Of a stretch of DNA of 64,000 nt, positions 16,559-24,992 are shown one piece after another (position 1 is the stretch's first letter; every line of letters starts with the position of its first letter). The translations under genes and the position numbers were made by a program. A model generated the notes under the pieces. It made no database searches, was not told where the DNA came from, and saw nothing but the letters and a program-made list of their open reading frames with translations. This DNA comes from Nocardia sp. SYP-A9097 (lineage in GTDB: Bacteria; Actinomycetota; Actinomycetes; Mycobacteriales; Mycobacteriaceae): assembly GCF_009649815.1 (NCBI RefSeq), contig NZ_WJIC01000003.1:62001-126000 (forward strand), read 5' to 3'.

Positions 16559-17506
16559 ATGAGCGATGTGGAATATCAGGCACAGGACTTCACGTCCGAC
16601 GACAAAGATCCTGCGGGATCCTGGGACGACTACCTCAGGGACAAGCAGGGAACGGTGGGGTTGGCGTTCCGCCAGGGGTTCCGCTCCGCCGCGTTTGCCC
16701 AGAGTCTGGGCCAATTACAGGTAGTCAAATTCTCTACCGCACCGGTGGACTACCGGCGCACGCAACGCCATATACGAGCCGACGGCGACGAACACAGCTA
16801 CCGGCTCCTGGTCCCCCTGCAAGGTCATTTCAGGTTCGAGCAGGGCGATGCCAGGGAAATCTTCTACCCCGGCAAAGTTGGCTTCTTCCAGTGGCACCAA
16901 CCGCTGTCCATGACACACGACACAGACATCAGCGCTCTGATCCTGACCGTCGCCCAGGACTCAGTCGATATCGCACACGCCGCAAATGCCCCGCTCGCAC
17001 TCGATGAGACGCGGCCGTTGGTGCGCTCGCTCGAGGCACAGGCCCGCTTGCTCGGCGAGGCCAAAGGCTGGACGGCAGCGGATTGGAGCGTCGCATACAG
17101 CAGCGCGGTCGAGCTCCTCAAAGGGGTACTCAACCCCTATCCGGACGCATCGTCCGCCAGGGGTGCGATAGACGCCGAACGCGCACGATGCCTCATCGAA
17201 GAACATGCCAAGGACCCCAAGGTGACCCCTGAGGCCATCGCCGCGATGCTGGGTATCGGCGAGCGCACGCTGTACAAAGTGCTCAAACGAGCTGGGTACC
17301 CTCCAGCAGCGACGATGCTGCGCGAGGTCCGCGTCAACCGCGCACATCAGCGTATTCGTACCGCGCTGCCATTCGACATGGACAAAATCGCGTTTGAGGA
17401 AGGATTTCCCAGCGTGCGCAGCTTCCGACAAGCCTATCGAGAGCGCTACGGGCGGACCCCAGTCGAGATGCGTGAAAAGCTGTTCGGTCACCCCACCGGC
17501 AGGTAG
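16559..17506 (+). CDS. AraC-family transcriptional regulator
   Basis: A 315-residue regulator. The N-terminal 170 residues form a cupin-like sensor domain of the AraC_binding_2 type (HSYRLLVPLQGHF, GFFQWHQPLSM). The C-terminal 100 residues carry the double AraC helix-turn-helix: VTPEAIAAMLGIGERTLYKVLK, cut here after 20 residues in the first helix pair, then DMDKIAFEEGF with FRQAYRERYGRTP as the second. ATG 16559 is preceded by AGAGG at 9 bases. It lies between the P450 pair and the acyl-CoA oxidase-like gene and is the obvious candidate regulator of the island. Effector unknown. Confidence 0.85.
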   Translation: MSDVEYQAQDFTSDDKDPAGSWDDYLRDKQGTVGLAFRQGFRSAAFAQSLGQLQVVKFSTAPVDYRRTQRHIRADGDEHSYRLLVPLQGHFRFEQGDAREIFYPGKVGFFQWHQPLSMTHDTDISALILTVAQDSVDIAHAANAPLALDETRPLVRSLEAQARLLGEAKGWTAADWSVAYSSAVELLKGVLNPYPDASSARGAIDAERARCLIEEHAKDPKVTPEAIAAMLGIGERTLYKVLKRAGYPPAATMLREVRVNRAHQRIRTALPFDMDKIAFEEGFPSVRSFRQAYRERYGRTPVEMREKLFGHPTGR

Positions 17507-17774
17507 CCGACGAAGTTCCGGGCGCTACGCGTAGTACAAGACGCCACGAACTGATTCGAGCGCCGGTGGTGGTGCGACAACAGCCGAACCAATGGCGGCT
17601 GCGCTCGAGTTTGCTTCGTTGGGTGCTCGATGCCGTCCACACCGAGTTACGGACTGGTGAGATCTCATATTCAAGTATCGCGCATTGTCGGAGGTTTCGA
17701 GCTGGCCAGTGACCGGCATCGGGGCAAGGACGTCATGCGGCACTTCAACATTCAGAGCGCCACTCCATAAAGAG

Positions 17775-17858
17775 CTGTCCTGGCGCGAAGGGGGCGACAG
17801 GACAGCGAAGTTCCCGCCGGACCCGCCCACTAGGGTGCTGGTCCGGCGGGAACTTCGC
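17775..17858. repeat. Two adjacent hairpins
   Basis: The first stem pairs 17775-17785 with 17795-17805 (11 bp, one mismatch). The second pairs 17805-17822 with 17841-17858 as a perfect 18-bp inverted repeat (GCGAAGTTCCCGCCGGAC) around an 18-base loop. They abut at 17805. The surrounding stretch 17507-17980 has no confident gene. Possible roles are a strong terminator, a mobile-element end, or a structured RNA. There is no T-tract. Confidence 0.55.
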
Positions 17859-17980
17859 CACCTCGATGTCCGCATGCACGGTTGCCGCAACATCGAGTGA
17901 GCATGTCTGTCCCACAATCGGATTCAACTGATCTCGCCTTCCCATCTCTTTTCGCCCTTTGTGACATTCGGGATACCTGC

Positions 17981-18814
17981 ATGAAATTGCGCACCTACGC
18001 CGTGTGCCCCCTCGGGGCCATTCTCATCATCGACGAGGTCGGGCCGCCTGATGGGCGGTCGGTGCTTCTGAGTCCCCCGCTGATGATGGGAATAGGAGCG
18101 CTCGGGCCCCTCATGGAGCAGCTGGCATCGCGAGGGTATCGGGTAATCACCTGGGATCATTGAGGCCAAGGCTCGAACAGGCTGTTACGGGGCAGCCCGG
18201 AAGTGAACCTCACCGAGCTGACCGCCGATGCGATATCTGTGATCGAGGGATTGAGCCTGCACAAACCACACGTTGTGGGCCAAGGTCTGGGCGGCATGGT
18301 GGCATTGCGGGTGGCGGCATGGCGGCCCGATCTCATCGCCTCGGTGACAACGATTGCGGCCTCGGCCGGGACCGACGAGCACAGCGAAACCATCAAGTCA
18401 CTGGCCGACCACATCGAAAAGCGCGGAGTGAGAGGCGAAATCGATCTCGGGTGGGGACGCACACCTACGCGCAGAGAACCAGCGGCGCGCGCCGCCGACC
18501 AGGTTGGAGCTGCTGGCCAAGCGAAAGCGGATGTGGCGGTGATGTTGCCGCCGGCACTGGAGCAATTGGCCTGTGCTGGTGCAAATTCCGCGTCACTTCG
18601 CGGAGTAAGAGTGGTACAGGAGTTGGCCGCGGGGCGGGCTGTGGACGGACAACTCGAGGAAGCGCTCACGACCACCATCAGCGATCCGGGCCACCGGATC
18701 GCATGGGACATGTTGGCCCTCGGTGCCCCTGCTCATGATTTGGGCCTGCCAACCGGAATCAACTCCGAGGTGCTACCTCAAAACCTGTTGCGGTGGTCAC
18801 CGCAGCACCGCTGA
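17981..18814 (+). pseudogene. Alpha/beta hydrolase, inactivated by a stop codon
   Basis: The frame starts at ATG 17981 (MKLRTYAVC) and reads VITWDH, then TGA at 18161-18163, then GQGSNRLLRG in the same frame. In the family this position is DHRGQG, so a single CGA-to-TGA change explains the break. The nucleophile elbow, normally GxSxG, reads VVGQGLGGMV, so the catalytic serine is also lost. From about 18440 the sequence no longer follows the fold and looks scrambled. It is the third gene-like unit of the P450 cluster and evidently decaying. Confidence 0.65.
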
Positions 18815-19578
18815 ACGGATCTCGGCGACCCCCTACCTAGGCACACTAGAACGCACGGTTCGGCTCCACGATCGAAGTTCCAAGAGCGCAGCCGCAATCA
18901 CTCGCGGCCGCGACTGGTCCGAGATCGTAAGTCAGCGCTGTTCGTCGCCCAGATCGCGCGGCGTGGACAAGGATTCGGCGACTGCAGCGGCGGCGGCCAC
19001 GTCTACGCGGCTTCCCGGCTGCTCATTGACGGTGACGTCTTCGAAGCGCAGGCCCTGATCAGTTCCACAGGCGACCGGCAGACCCGCACAACTTGTGTCC
19101 GCTAGAGGCCAGGAGTTGTGCACACCCAATGAGCGGAAGGGCTTTGTGTCACAATATGTCTCGTGTCTCACTTGGCTTACCGCAATTGCACCATGACGCC
19201 CACGAAGCCTCGATGGTGCTGTGCCGCACAGGCATTCGGCTCAAGTGAACCCAGCATCGCCACATCCGTTGTCGCACACGGCTTAACGCATTCGCAGCCT
19301 CTTGCCAGGCACGCCGAGCGTGGGCTAGGGAATCGCACACGGCCGGCAGAGCAGTGCTATCACCGGAAGGTAGGTGCTGGGTTGAACTCTCGGCAGGTCG
19401 ATACTCCGGCCCCGGTCTCCCCGGTTGACCGGAAGCTTCTGCATGCCGTGACCACGCGTTTGCCCCGCTGGCCCCTTGGCCACTGATCTTTCGGGCTCCA
19501 AGCCCGCATTATGCCGGGCGACGACGCTTGAGCCGTCGCCCGGAGTCTTGGTAGTGAGTGGGAAGAAAGGGTGCAGTC
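18815..19578. other. Non-coding stretch before the acyl-CoA oxidase gene, with one hairpin
   Basis: About 760 bases without a confident gene; short frames on both strands show no recognisable domain. A perfect 10-bp stem CCGGGCGACG/CGTCGCCCGG with a 10-base loop lies at 19514-19543, 35 bases before the ATG at 19579. It could be an attenuator or the terminator of an upstream transcript. Confidence 0.4.
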
Positions 19579-21399
19579 ATGGTTTCGCACGAGAATCTCG
19601 CGGATGTGTTGGCGGACATGTTGTTCGGTGATCGACGCGCCACGGCCCAGCGGTACAACGAGCTGTTTGCCGAGGAAGAATTCGATCAGGATTGGTGGGC
19701 TGCCGCACAGGACCCGGGCACACGCGCCTACGAACGGTACCTGCGGCTGCTCCCGCGCCTGTCTGCCACCGAGACGGTGGGCGATCTGCGTGATCTGGTG
19801 ACCTTGCACGAGCAGGCCACGGTGGTCGATCCGCATCTAGGATCTCTGCTCACAGTGCAGGTGAACCTGGTCCTGGGGACGCTGCTCGAGCAGCATGCAC
19901 CCACCGGGGAAGTCGCCGCGGCTCTCACGGACCTCGTGGAAGGCCGCGCCGTGGGTGCCTATGTGCTGACAGAGGTCGGTCACGGTAGCGATTTGAACAA
20001 TCTGGAGACCGAGGCGGTCTACGACCCGGCCGACGGTGGCGGGTTCATCCTGAGCACGCCGACCGACACCGCGATCAAGTTCATGCCGACCACCGCGCCG
20101 TCGCCGGTGGAGGGTGTCGCACGGTTCGGCATCGTGTTCGCCCGGCTGGTCCTCGGCGGAGCCGGCCATGGCGTATACCCGTTCCTGGTACGGCTCTGCG
20201 ATGCGGACGGGCAGGTCCGACCAGGCATCACGATCCGCCGCCTGCCCGAAAAGCCCGGCCTGGGAATGGACAACGCACTGACTCGCTTCGACGGTGTGCG
20301 CCTGCCACGCGAGTGCCTGCTGTCCCATACCGGGACCCACATCGACCAGGACGGGCAGCTGATCGCGCCGATCCCCGCCGACAACCAGGTGTGGCGCGCC
20401 ATCAGCCGAGTGCGGGTAGGGCGACTATGCATTTCGGCGATGGCCGCCGCCGTCTCCCGGGCCGCGGTGTCCACCGCGGTACGCCACAGCGCGCAGCGAG
20501 ATATCGCGAGCATGGCCGGCGGTCGCGTCCTGCTCTCGCATGTCCCGGCGCACCACGCCCCGCTCTTGGATGCCATCTCCGATACCTACATCGCCACCAC
20601 CGCAGTGGAAATCGCCCTGGACGCCTTCGCCGACGCGGTCGACGACCACCTCGACGAGCAGGGGCCACAGCTCACCGACCTGGTGGCACTGACCAAGCAC
20701 CTCGCCACCTCCACCGCACTGCGGGTCTGCGGCGAAGTACGCGACCGGCTCGGCGCGCAGGGCATGTTCGCCCACAATCGAATCGTGGAGTACCGCGCTC
20801 TGCGTGATGCGGCGGCCACCGCCGAGGGAGACAGCTACGTCATCGCCCTGCTCGCCGCCTACCGTCGCCTGTCGCTCCCGGATGAGTGGACGCCCGGGTG
20901 CTGGGACAACCCTGAGCCCTTGGATATCGACACCCCCGGCAGCTGGCTCGACTGGCTCGGTGCCCGCGCGGCCTACCTGCAGCACACCACACTGGACACC
21001 TACGCCCACGCCACCGGCGACCGGCAAGCACGCTGGGACAGCGTCTATGACCTGGCTCTGGCTGCGGCCGAAGCGCACCTCGTGCACCAGGCCGCGCGGA
21101 CCATGGCCGACCGCGCCAGCCGGCTTCCGGCCGGGCCTCGGCAGGTGGCAGAGAACCTTTTGACCCTGTTCGCTATCCGCCAGTGTCAGGCGCACGGGGC
21201 GGACATGCTCCCCGATGGTCCCTTCCCCAAGACCCGGCAATCGTTGCGGGACATGAGCAGTCAGCTGCACGGCCTGCTGGCTCCGCACCTGAGCGAGCTC
21301 GCCGGAGCGTTCGAGCTGGAACACGGATCCCTGCGCACCGTGTTCGACTCCGACACCTACATCACCCAATGTGCGAACGCACTCACGCTCGGTGACTGA
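19579..21399 (+). CDS. Acyl-CoA dehydrogenase/oxidase family protein (ACOX-like)
   Basis: A 606-residue flavoprotein of acyl-CoA oxidase layout: N-terminal helical domain, middle beta-domain (VLTEVGHGSD, then FILSTPTDTAIKFMP), FAD-binding helical domain (RVRVGRLCISAMAAAVSRAA), and a C-terminal extension. AEGDSYVIAL (near residue 418) matches the ACOX segment carrying the catalytic glutamate. Such enzymes introduce an alpha-beta double bond into acyl-CoA with O2 as acceptor. ATG 19579 is preceded by GAAAGG at 8 bases. It lies beside P450 genes and an AraC gene. A role in desaturating or shortening a lipid or polyketide side chain is inferred. It converges on the second CYP157. Confidence 0.8.
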   Translation: MVSHENLADVLADMLFGDRRATAQRYNELFAEEEFDQDWWAAAQDPGTRAYERYLRLLPRLSATETVGDLRDLVTLHEQATVVDPHLGSLLTVQVNLVLGTLLEQHAPTGEVAAALTDLVEGRAVGAYVLTEVGHGSDLNNLETEAVYDPADGGGFILSTPTDTAIKFMPTTAPSPVEGVARFGIVFARLVLGGAGHGVYPFLVRLCDADGQVRPGITIRRLPEKPGLGMDNALTRFDGVRLPRECLLSHTGTHIDQDGQLIAPIPADNQVWRAISRVRVGRLCISAMAAAVSRAAVSTAVRHSAQRDIASMAGGRVLLSHVPAHHAPLLDAISDTYIATTAVEIALDAFADAVDDHLDEQGPQLTDLVALTKHLATSTALRVCGEVRDRLGAQGMFAHNRIVEYRALRDAAATAEGDSYVIALLAAYRRLSLPDEWTPGCWDNPEPLDIDTPGSWLDWLGARAAYLQHTTLDTYAHATGDRQARWDSVYDLALAAAEAHLVHQAARTMADRASRLPAGPRQVAENLLTLFAIRQCQAHGADMLPDGPFPKTRQSLRDMSSQLHGLLAPHLSELAGAFELEHGSLRTVFDSDTYITQCANALTLGD

Positions 21400-21428
21400 T
21401 AGTTCCACCAGCACGCCCGCCGTGCCCG

Positions 21429-21459
21429 ACCTCGGGATGCTGGATCAGCATCCCGAGGT
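21429..21459. terminator. Bidirectional terminator hairpin
   Basis: A perfect 14-bp stem (ACCTCGGGATGCTG with its complement) and a 3-base loop GAT, between the convergent 3' ends of the acyl-CoA oxidase-like gene (21399) and the second CYP157-like gene (21473). Confidence 0.7.
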
Positions 21460-21472
21460 ATCGGCTCTGCTG

Positions 21473-22720
21473 TCAGAAAATGGTCCGCGAGGGCGGAAAA
21501 ACCACCGGCAGCATCGCCAGGGATCGGTGGAAAGGCCCAGGCCGCCACGTCAATTGGTCGGCAGGGCAGGCGAGCCGCATGTCCGGCAGCGCATCGAAGA
21601 GCTGATCGATAGCGTTGTGGGCGACCATGTAGGCGACATCCTGCGCGGGGCAGGCATGCGGCCCGGTGCCCCACGCCAGATGCGAGCGGTTGCCGTTGTA
21701 GGCACCTGAGATCGCGGGGTCGTTGTTGCAGGCCGCCATGCTGGTGACCACCGGCTGATTGGGCGGCAACCAGACGTCCTCGACTCTGCTCGGCTGCGCC
21801 GGGTAGGTGATACCGAAGTTCGCCAGCGGCGGATCCTTGAACAGCAACTCGTTCAACGCATCTGGCGTCGTCGACGCGTTTTGCCCGGAAAACCGGTCGT
21901 CGGTGAGCATCAGCAGCACGGTATTGGCGATCAGGTTCGTGAGCGGCTCGATCCCCGCCCCGTAAATCGTGACCAGTTGCTGAACGAGCTCCTCATCGGT
22001 CAGGCTCGCCGCATGGGCCAGCAACCGGGTGGTCACGTCCTCGCCAGGCTCCTCCCGTTTGAGGTTCACCAGCTCGCCCAGCGCACCCGCGAACAGTGCG
22101 CTGCCTTCCCCGGCATCGGTGCCCTCGAACATCATCGCCATACCTCGCGCTACCTGCTGTCCGATATCGGCCGGGCACCCGACCATCGCGTTGAGATAGG
22201 CGAACGTCACCGGAAGTGCGTACTGGCCCAGCAGATCCGCCTCCCCGTCCAGGCAGAACGTGTTGATCTGCGGGATCGCCATCTGCTCGATCTCGAGATG
22301 AATGCCGAACAGGGGGATGCTGTCGATACTGTCGACGCTGGCTTGCCGATAGCGCTCATGAGCCTGGCCCGCACTGCGCAGGGCATTCGGCCGGTACTGC
22401 AGCATCGGCAGGACCGGACAATCGGCGGGTATATCTTTCTCCCAGATGCGCGGGTCGGCCCGGAAACGCTGCGGATCGTTGTTGATCTTCACCGCGGTGT
22501 GGTAGCCGATCACCAAAGTTGCTGCAATACCAGGTGATAGCTCCACGGGGACCAGCGAACCGAACTTGCGGCGCATCTCGTCGTAGAACCAATGCGGGTT
22601 GGCCGCGAACTCCGGCGTGTACAGCGGCACCGGGGCCTGGCCAGAGACGGTGATGGCCGGTGCCGGTGCTTCGCTCCAGTCGGCTGAGGGGGAGGGATCA
22701 TAGGGCGTTGTCAACGACAT
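21473..22720 (-). CDS. Cytochrome P450, second CYP157-like
   Basis: A 415-residue P450 closely related in pattern to the one at 13861 (FAANPHWFYDEMRRKFG, LVIGYHTAVKINNDPQRF, ADCPVLPMLQYRPNA, WRPGPFHRSL). The heme ligand lies in WGTGPHACPAQD. The K-helix reads NELLFKDPP, again with F instead of the ExxR arginine. The I-helix reads GAGIEPLTN. Two CYP157 paralogues in one cluster are unusual. Its promoter region, 22721-23095, has no other gene and is the last part of the island before the right repeat. Substrate unknown. Confidence 0.8.
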   Translation of the reverse strand: MSLTTPYDPSPSADWSEAPAPAITVSGQAPVPLYTPEFAANPHWFYDEMRRKFGSLVPVELSPGIAATLVIGYHTAVKINNDPQRFRADPRIWEKDIPADCPVLPMLQYRPNALRSAGQAHERYRQASVDSIDSIPLFGIHLEIEQMAIPQINTFCLDGEADLLGQYALPVTFAYLNAMVGCPADIGQQVARGMAMMFEGTDAGEGSALFAGALGELVNLKREEPGEDVTTRLLAHAASLTDEELVQQLVTIYGAGIEPLTNLIANTVLLMLTDDRFSGQNASTTPDALNELLFKDPPLANFGITYPAQPSRVEDVWLPPNQPVVTSMAACNNDPAISGAYNGNRSHLAWGTGPHACPAQDVAYMVAHNAIDQLFDALPDMRLACPADQLTWRPGPFHRSLAMLPVVFPPSRTIF

Positions 22721-23095
22721 AACTCCAGGTATGGGACAGGGGGTGCAGCGACGTACCGAATGATCTCGAATGCGTCTGCGCTGGCCCTGAGTTCAGGTAG
22801 ATAGGTTCTATCGACGAACGATGTGGACGTAATCCACACAGCCGCACGACATTTCGCAAAAAAATCGAATGCTGGTGCCTGAGTGACGATCTGGCGGGTT
22901 ACGCACCGGCGATCAGGTTGGCCCTAAACGCGCGCCGAACTCCTGTGCCGATGCGGCGCAGGGGCAGCGCCATCGTCGACTCCGACCGACACTCACACGG
23001 AGGGGTCCACACCCAACAGGCTCCACGTCGCCAGATCATACCCACTCGAGCGCGCACCCGGCTTGCGGAGAATTCAAGCGCGCGAACACAATTCA
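22721..23095. other. Non-coding right end of the island
   Basis: About 375 bases between the second CYP157 start and the remnant of the unidentified gene. Open frames here lack codon bias and similarity. It contains the CYP157 promoter, but no clear -10/-35 pair stands out. Confidence 0.4.
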
Positions 23096-23215
23096 TCAGG
23101 CAGCCTGGCTTCTTCGCTGTAGGATGTCCGCGCCGAAGGCGGTCAGCGGGCGCTGATACAGATCGGCGAAGCGCTTGCGGGCCGCCTTCTGAGTGCCGGA
23201 CAAGGGAGTCGGCAT
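23096..23215 (-). pseudogene. 5' remnant of an unidentified gene, divergent from SGNH hydrolase
   Basis: A 39-codon frame starting MPTPLSGTQKAARKRFADLY and stopping at 23096. Its first 27 codons are duplicated at 10328 on the left side of the island (MPTPLSSTQKAARKRFADLY). Neither copy continues into a recognisable protein. The gene originally stood divergent to the SGNH hydrolase and appears to have lost its body during the island rearrangement. Family unknown. Confidence 0.55.
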
Positions 23216-23306
23216 CCATTGCAAGTGTATGCGGTCGACCGTATGCTTACTTTATGACGACCATCGCGCAGCCTCTGACCGAGGAAACGGATCCGCACGT
23301 ACTGCC
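23135..23306. repeat. Right copy of the 172-bp direct repeat
   Basis: Gap-free match to 10248-10419 with nine substitutions. This copy is joined to the complete SGNH hydrolase gene, so it is probably the native location. It includes the palindrome CGGTCGACCG between the two divergent starts, a possible operator. Confidence 0.85.
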
Positions 23307-23922
23307 GCCGACCGATCTCGCCGCCCTGCTGTTCGACGCGCCATGGCGGCGCTACGGAGTCTTCGGCGACAGCCTCTCGCTGGGTATGGGTGATCCGACC
23401 CCCGGCTACGAGAACCTGGGCTGGCCCGCCCGCGTCGAGCGAGTGCTGCGCATGGTGCGACCGGACCTGGAGTACCTCAATACCGCCCGGTTCCGCGCGA
23501 CCACCGCACAGGCGCTCGACGAACAGGGGCGGCGCATGCGCGAGTTCAAACCCGATCTGCTGCATGTGAACAGCGGCGCGAACGATATCGTCCGGCGCAC
23601 CCCCGACTGGGATCGGATCGAGGGCGACCTGCGCGATATGTACACCTTCGCCGCCCGAACCGGCGCCCAGCTCGCCGTCTACACCCTCGGCCGCGCCTAC
23701 CTCGTCCCGGTCTTCCCGGACTGGACCGAACGTCTACTCAGACTCAATGACATCACCCGCAACCTGGCCGGTGAATTCGATGCCGTCCTGGTCGATTCCG
23801 AGAACCATCCGCTCAACGACCGCCCGAATCTGTTGAGCGAGGACAAGATTCACTTCTCCACATCCGGGCAGGCCATCCTGGCGACGCTGATGGTGCGGCA
23901 ACTCGCCCATCGACTGAGCTGA
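23254..23922 (+). CDS. SGNH/GDSL-family hydrolase
   Basis: A 222-residue esterase/lipase-type protein. The block I nucleophile lies in VFGDSLSLGMGD (Ser40), with SGANDI and the C-terminal Asp-His pair in EDKIHFSTSGQ. No signal peptide is seen, so it is probably cytosolic. The first 17-18 codons and the promoter are duplicated at the left border of the island. ATG 23254 lies only about 38 bases from the divergent remnant start. Substrate unknown. Confidence 0.85.
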   Translation: MTTIAQPLTEETDPHVLPPTDLAALLFDAPWRRYGVFGDSLSLGMGDPTPGYENLGWPARVERVLRMVRPDLEYLNTARFRATTAQALDEQGRRMREFKPDLLHVNSGANDIVRRTPDWDRIEGDLRDMYTFAARTGAQLAVYTLGRAYLVPVFPDWTERLLRLNDITRNLAGEFDAVLVDSENHPLNDRPNLLSEDKIHFSTSGQAILATLMVRQLAHRLS

Positions 23923-23949
23923 TTCGACGAAAGCCCGACGCCGGGTGAA

Positions 23950-24873
23950 CTACTTCAGGCCGGGCGGGTTGCTCAGATCGCGAGCGTTGTAGGTGTCGCA
24001 CATCTCGAGCTGCCCGGTCTTATAGCCGGACAGGAACCACTTCTGCCGTTCCTCCGACGAACCATGCGTCCACGCTTCGGGATTCACGCGGCCGGTGGAT
24101 GCCTTCTGGATGCGGTCGTCACCCACGGCAGAAGCGGCGGAGAGGCCGTCGTTGATGTCGTTGGTGGTCAACGGCTTCAGGAAGGGAGTGTTCGAACCGG
24201 GCGCGGGTAGCTTGTCGGCGTAGTACGCCCAGACACCCGCGTAGCAGTCGGCCTGAAGCTCGGTGCGGACCGCGCCGGACTCCGGACCCTTCGGATCACG
24301 TTGCGCGCGATTGATATCGCCGAGCAGGTTCTGGATGTGATGCCCGAACTCGTGCGCCACCACATACTCCTGGGCGAGCGGCCCGCCACTCGCGCCGAAG
24401 CGATCCTTCAACTCTTGGAAGAAGCTGGTGTCGAAGTACGCGGTCTGGTCGGCGGGGCAGTAGAACGGCCCGACCGCCGACGACGCGCGCCCGCAGCCGG
24501 TGTTCACCTGACCGGAGAACAGCGCCACCTTCGGGTCGACATATTTGCGGTTGGTCTGCTTGGGCAGTTCGGTGCTCCACACCGCGTCCAGGCTCTGCAC
24601 CGTCAGCACCACGCGGCAGTCGACGTACTTGTTCGCGTCCGCTCCGGTCTTGCAGTGATCGGGGGAGCCCGCGGTACCGGACTGTGAATTGCTGTCCGCG
24701 CCCGTGAACTGTCCGAGCACGCTGCCCGGGTCGCCGCCCAGCAGCAAGGTCGCGATGAGAGCGATGATGCCGAGGGCACCACCGCCGAGAGCCAATCCGC
24801 CGCCCATGCCCGGTCCGCCGCCACCGCCGGATACCCGGTTGGGGTCGATCTGCAGGCCCTCGTTGAAGGTCAT
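23950..24873 (-). CDS. ypfJ: Membrane-anchored neutral zinc metallopeptidase (YpfJ family)
   Basis: A 307-residue protein. A Gly-rich N-terminus is followed by one membrane segment near residues 26-46 and an extracytoplasmic peptidase domain. The zinc motif HEFGH is at residues 174-178, with the downstream [12 protein letters not shown] glutamate ligand region. Conserved cysteines (74, 86, 127, 139) suggest disulfides. ATG 24873 was chosen because homologues begin MTFNEG; longer frames lack support. Placed next to aspS as in mycobacteria. Substrate unknown. Confidence 0.9.
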   Translation of the reverse strand: MTFNEGLQIDPNRVSGGGGGPGMGGGLALGGGALGIIALIATLLLGGDPGSVLGQFTGADSNSQSGTAGSPDHCKTGADANKYVDCRVVLTVQSLDAVWSTELPKQTNRKYVDPKVALFSGQVNTGCGRASSAVGPFYCPADQTAYFDTSFFQELKDRFGASGGPLAQEYVVAHEFGHHIQNLLGDINRAQRDPKGPESGAVRTELQADCYAGVWAYYADKLPAPGSNTPFLKPLTTNDINDGLSAASAVGDDRIQKASTGRVNPEAWTHGSSEERQKWFLSGYKTGQLEMCDTYNARDLSNPPGLK

Positions 24874-24992
24874 GGGCAATAGCTTGGCATGGCCGCACGG
24901 ATATCGGTTTCCACTCGGGAAACGTGTCTCACTACGATGGGAGCGCACCCGGCGGACCCCGTGGTGTTTTCCAGCCCGTCGAAAGGATTCCC

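Larger units (their letters stand above)
10420..23134. mobile_element. Accessory genomic island between 172-bp direct repeats
   Basis: About 12.7 kb inserted between the korAB operon and the SGNH hydrolase-ypfJ-aspS backbone. The borders are the two 172-bp copies (10248-10419 and 23135-23306). Content differs from the backbone: a regulator truncated exactly at the left border, DUF397 and DUF4254-like proteins, three P450 genes, an AraC regulator, an acyl-CoA oxidase-like gene, a pseudogene and long non-coding stretches. No intact integrase or transposase was recognised. Entry by homologous recombination between partly similar loci fits better than a clean transposition. The mechanism is inferred. 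Confidence 0.6.
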
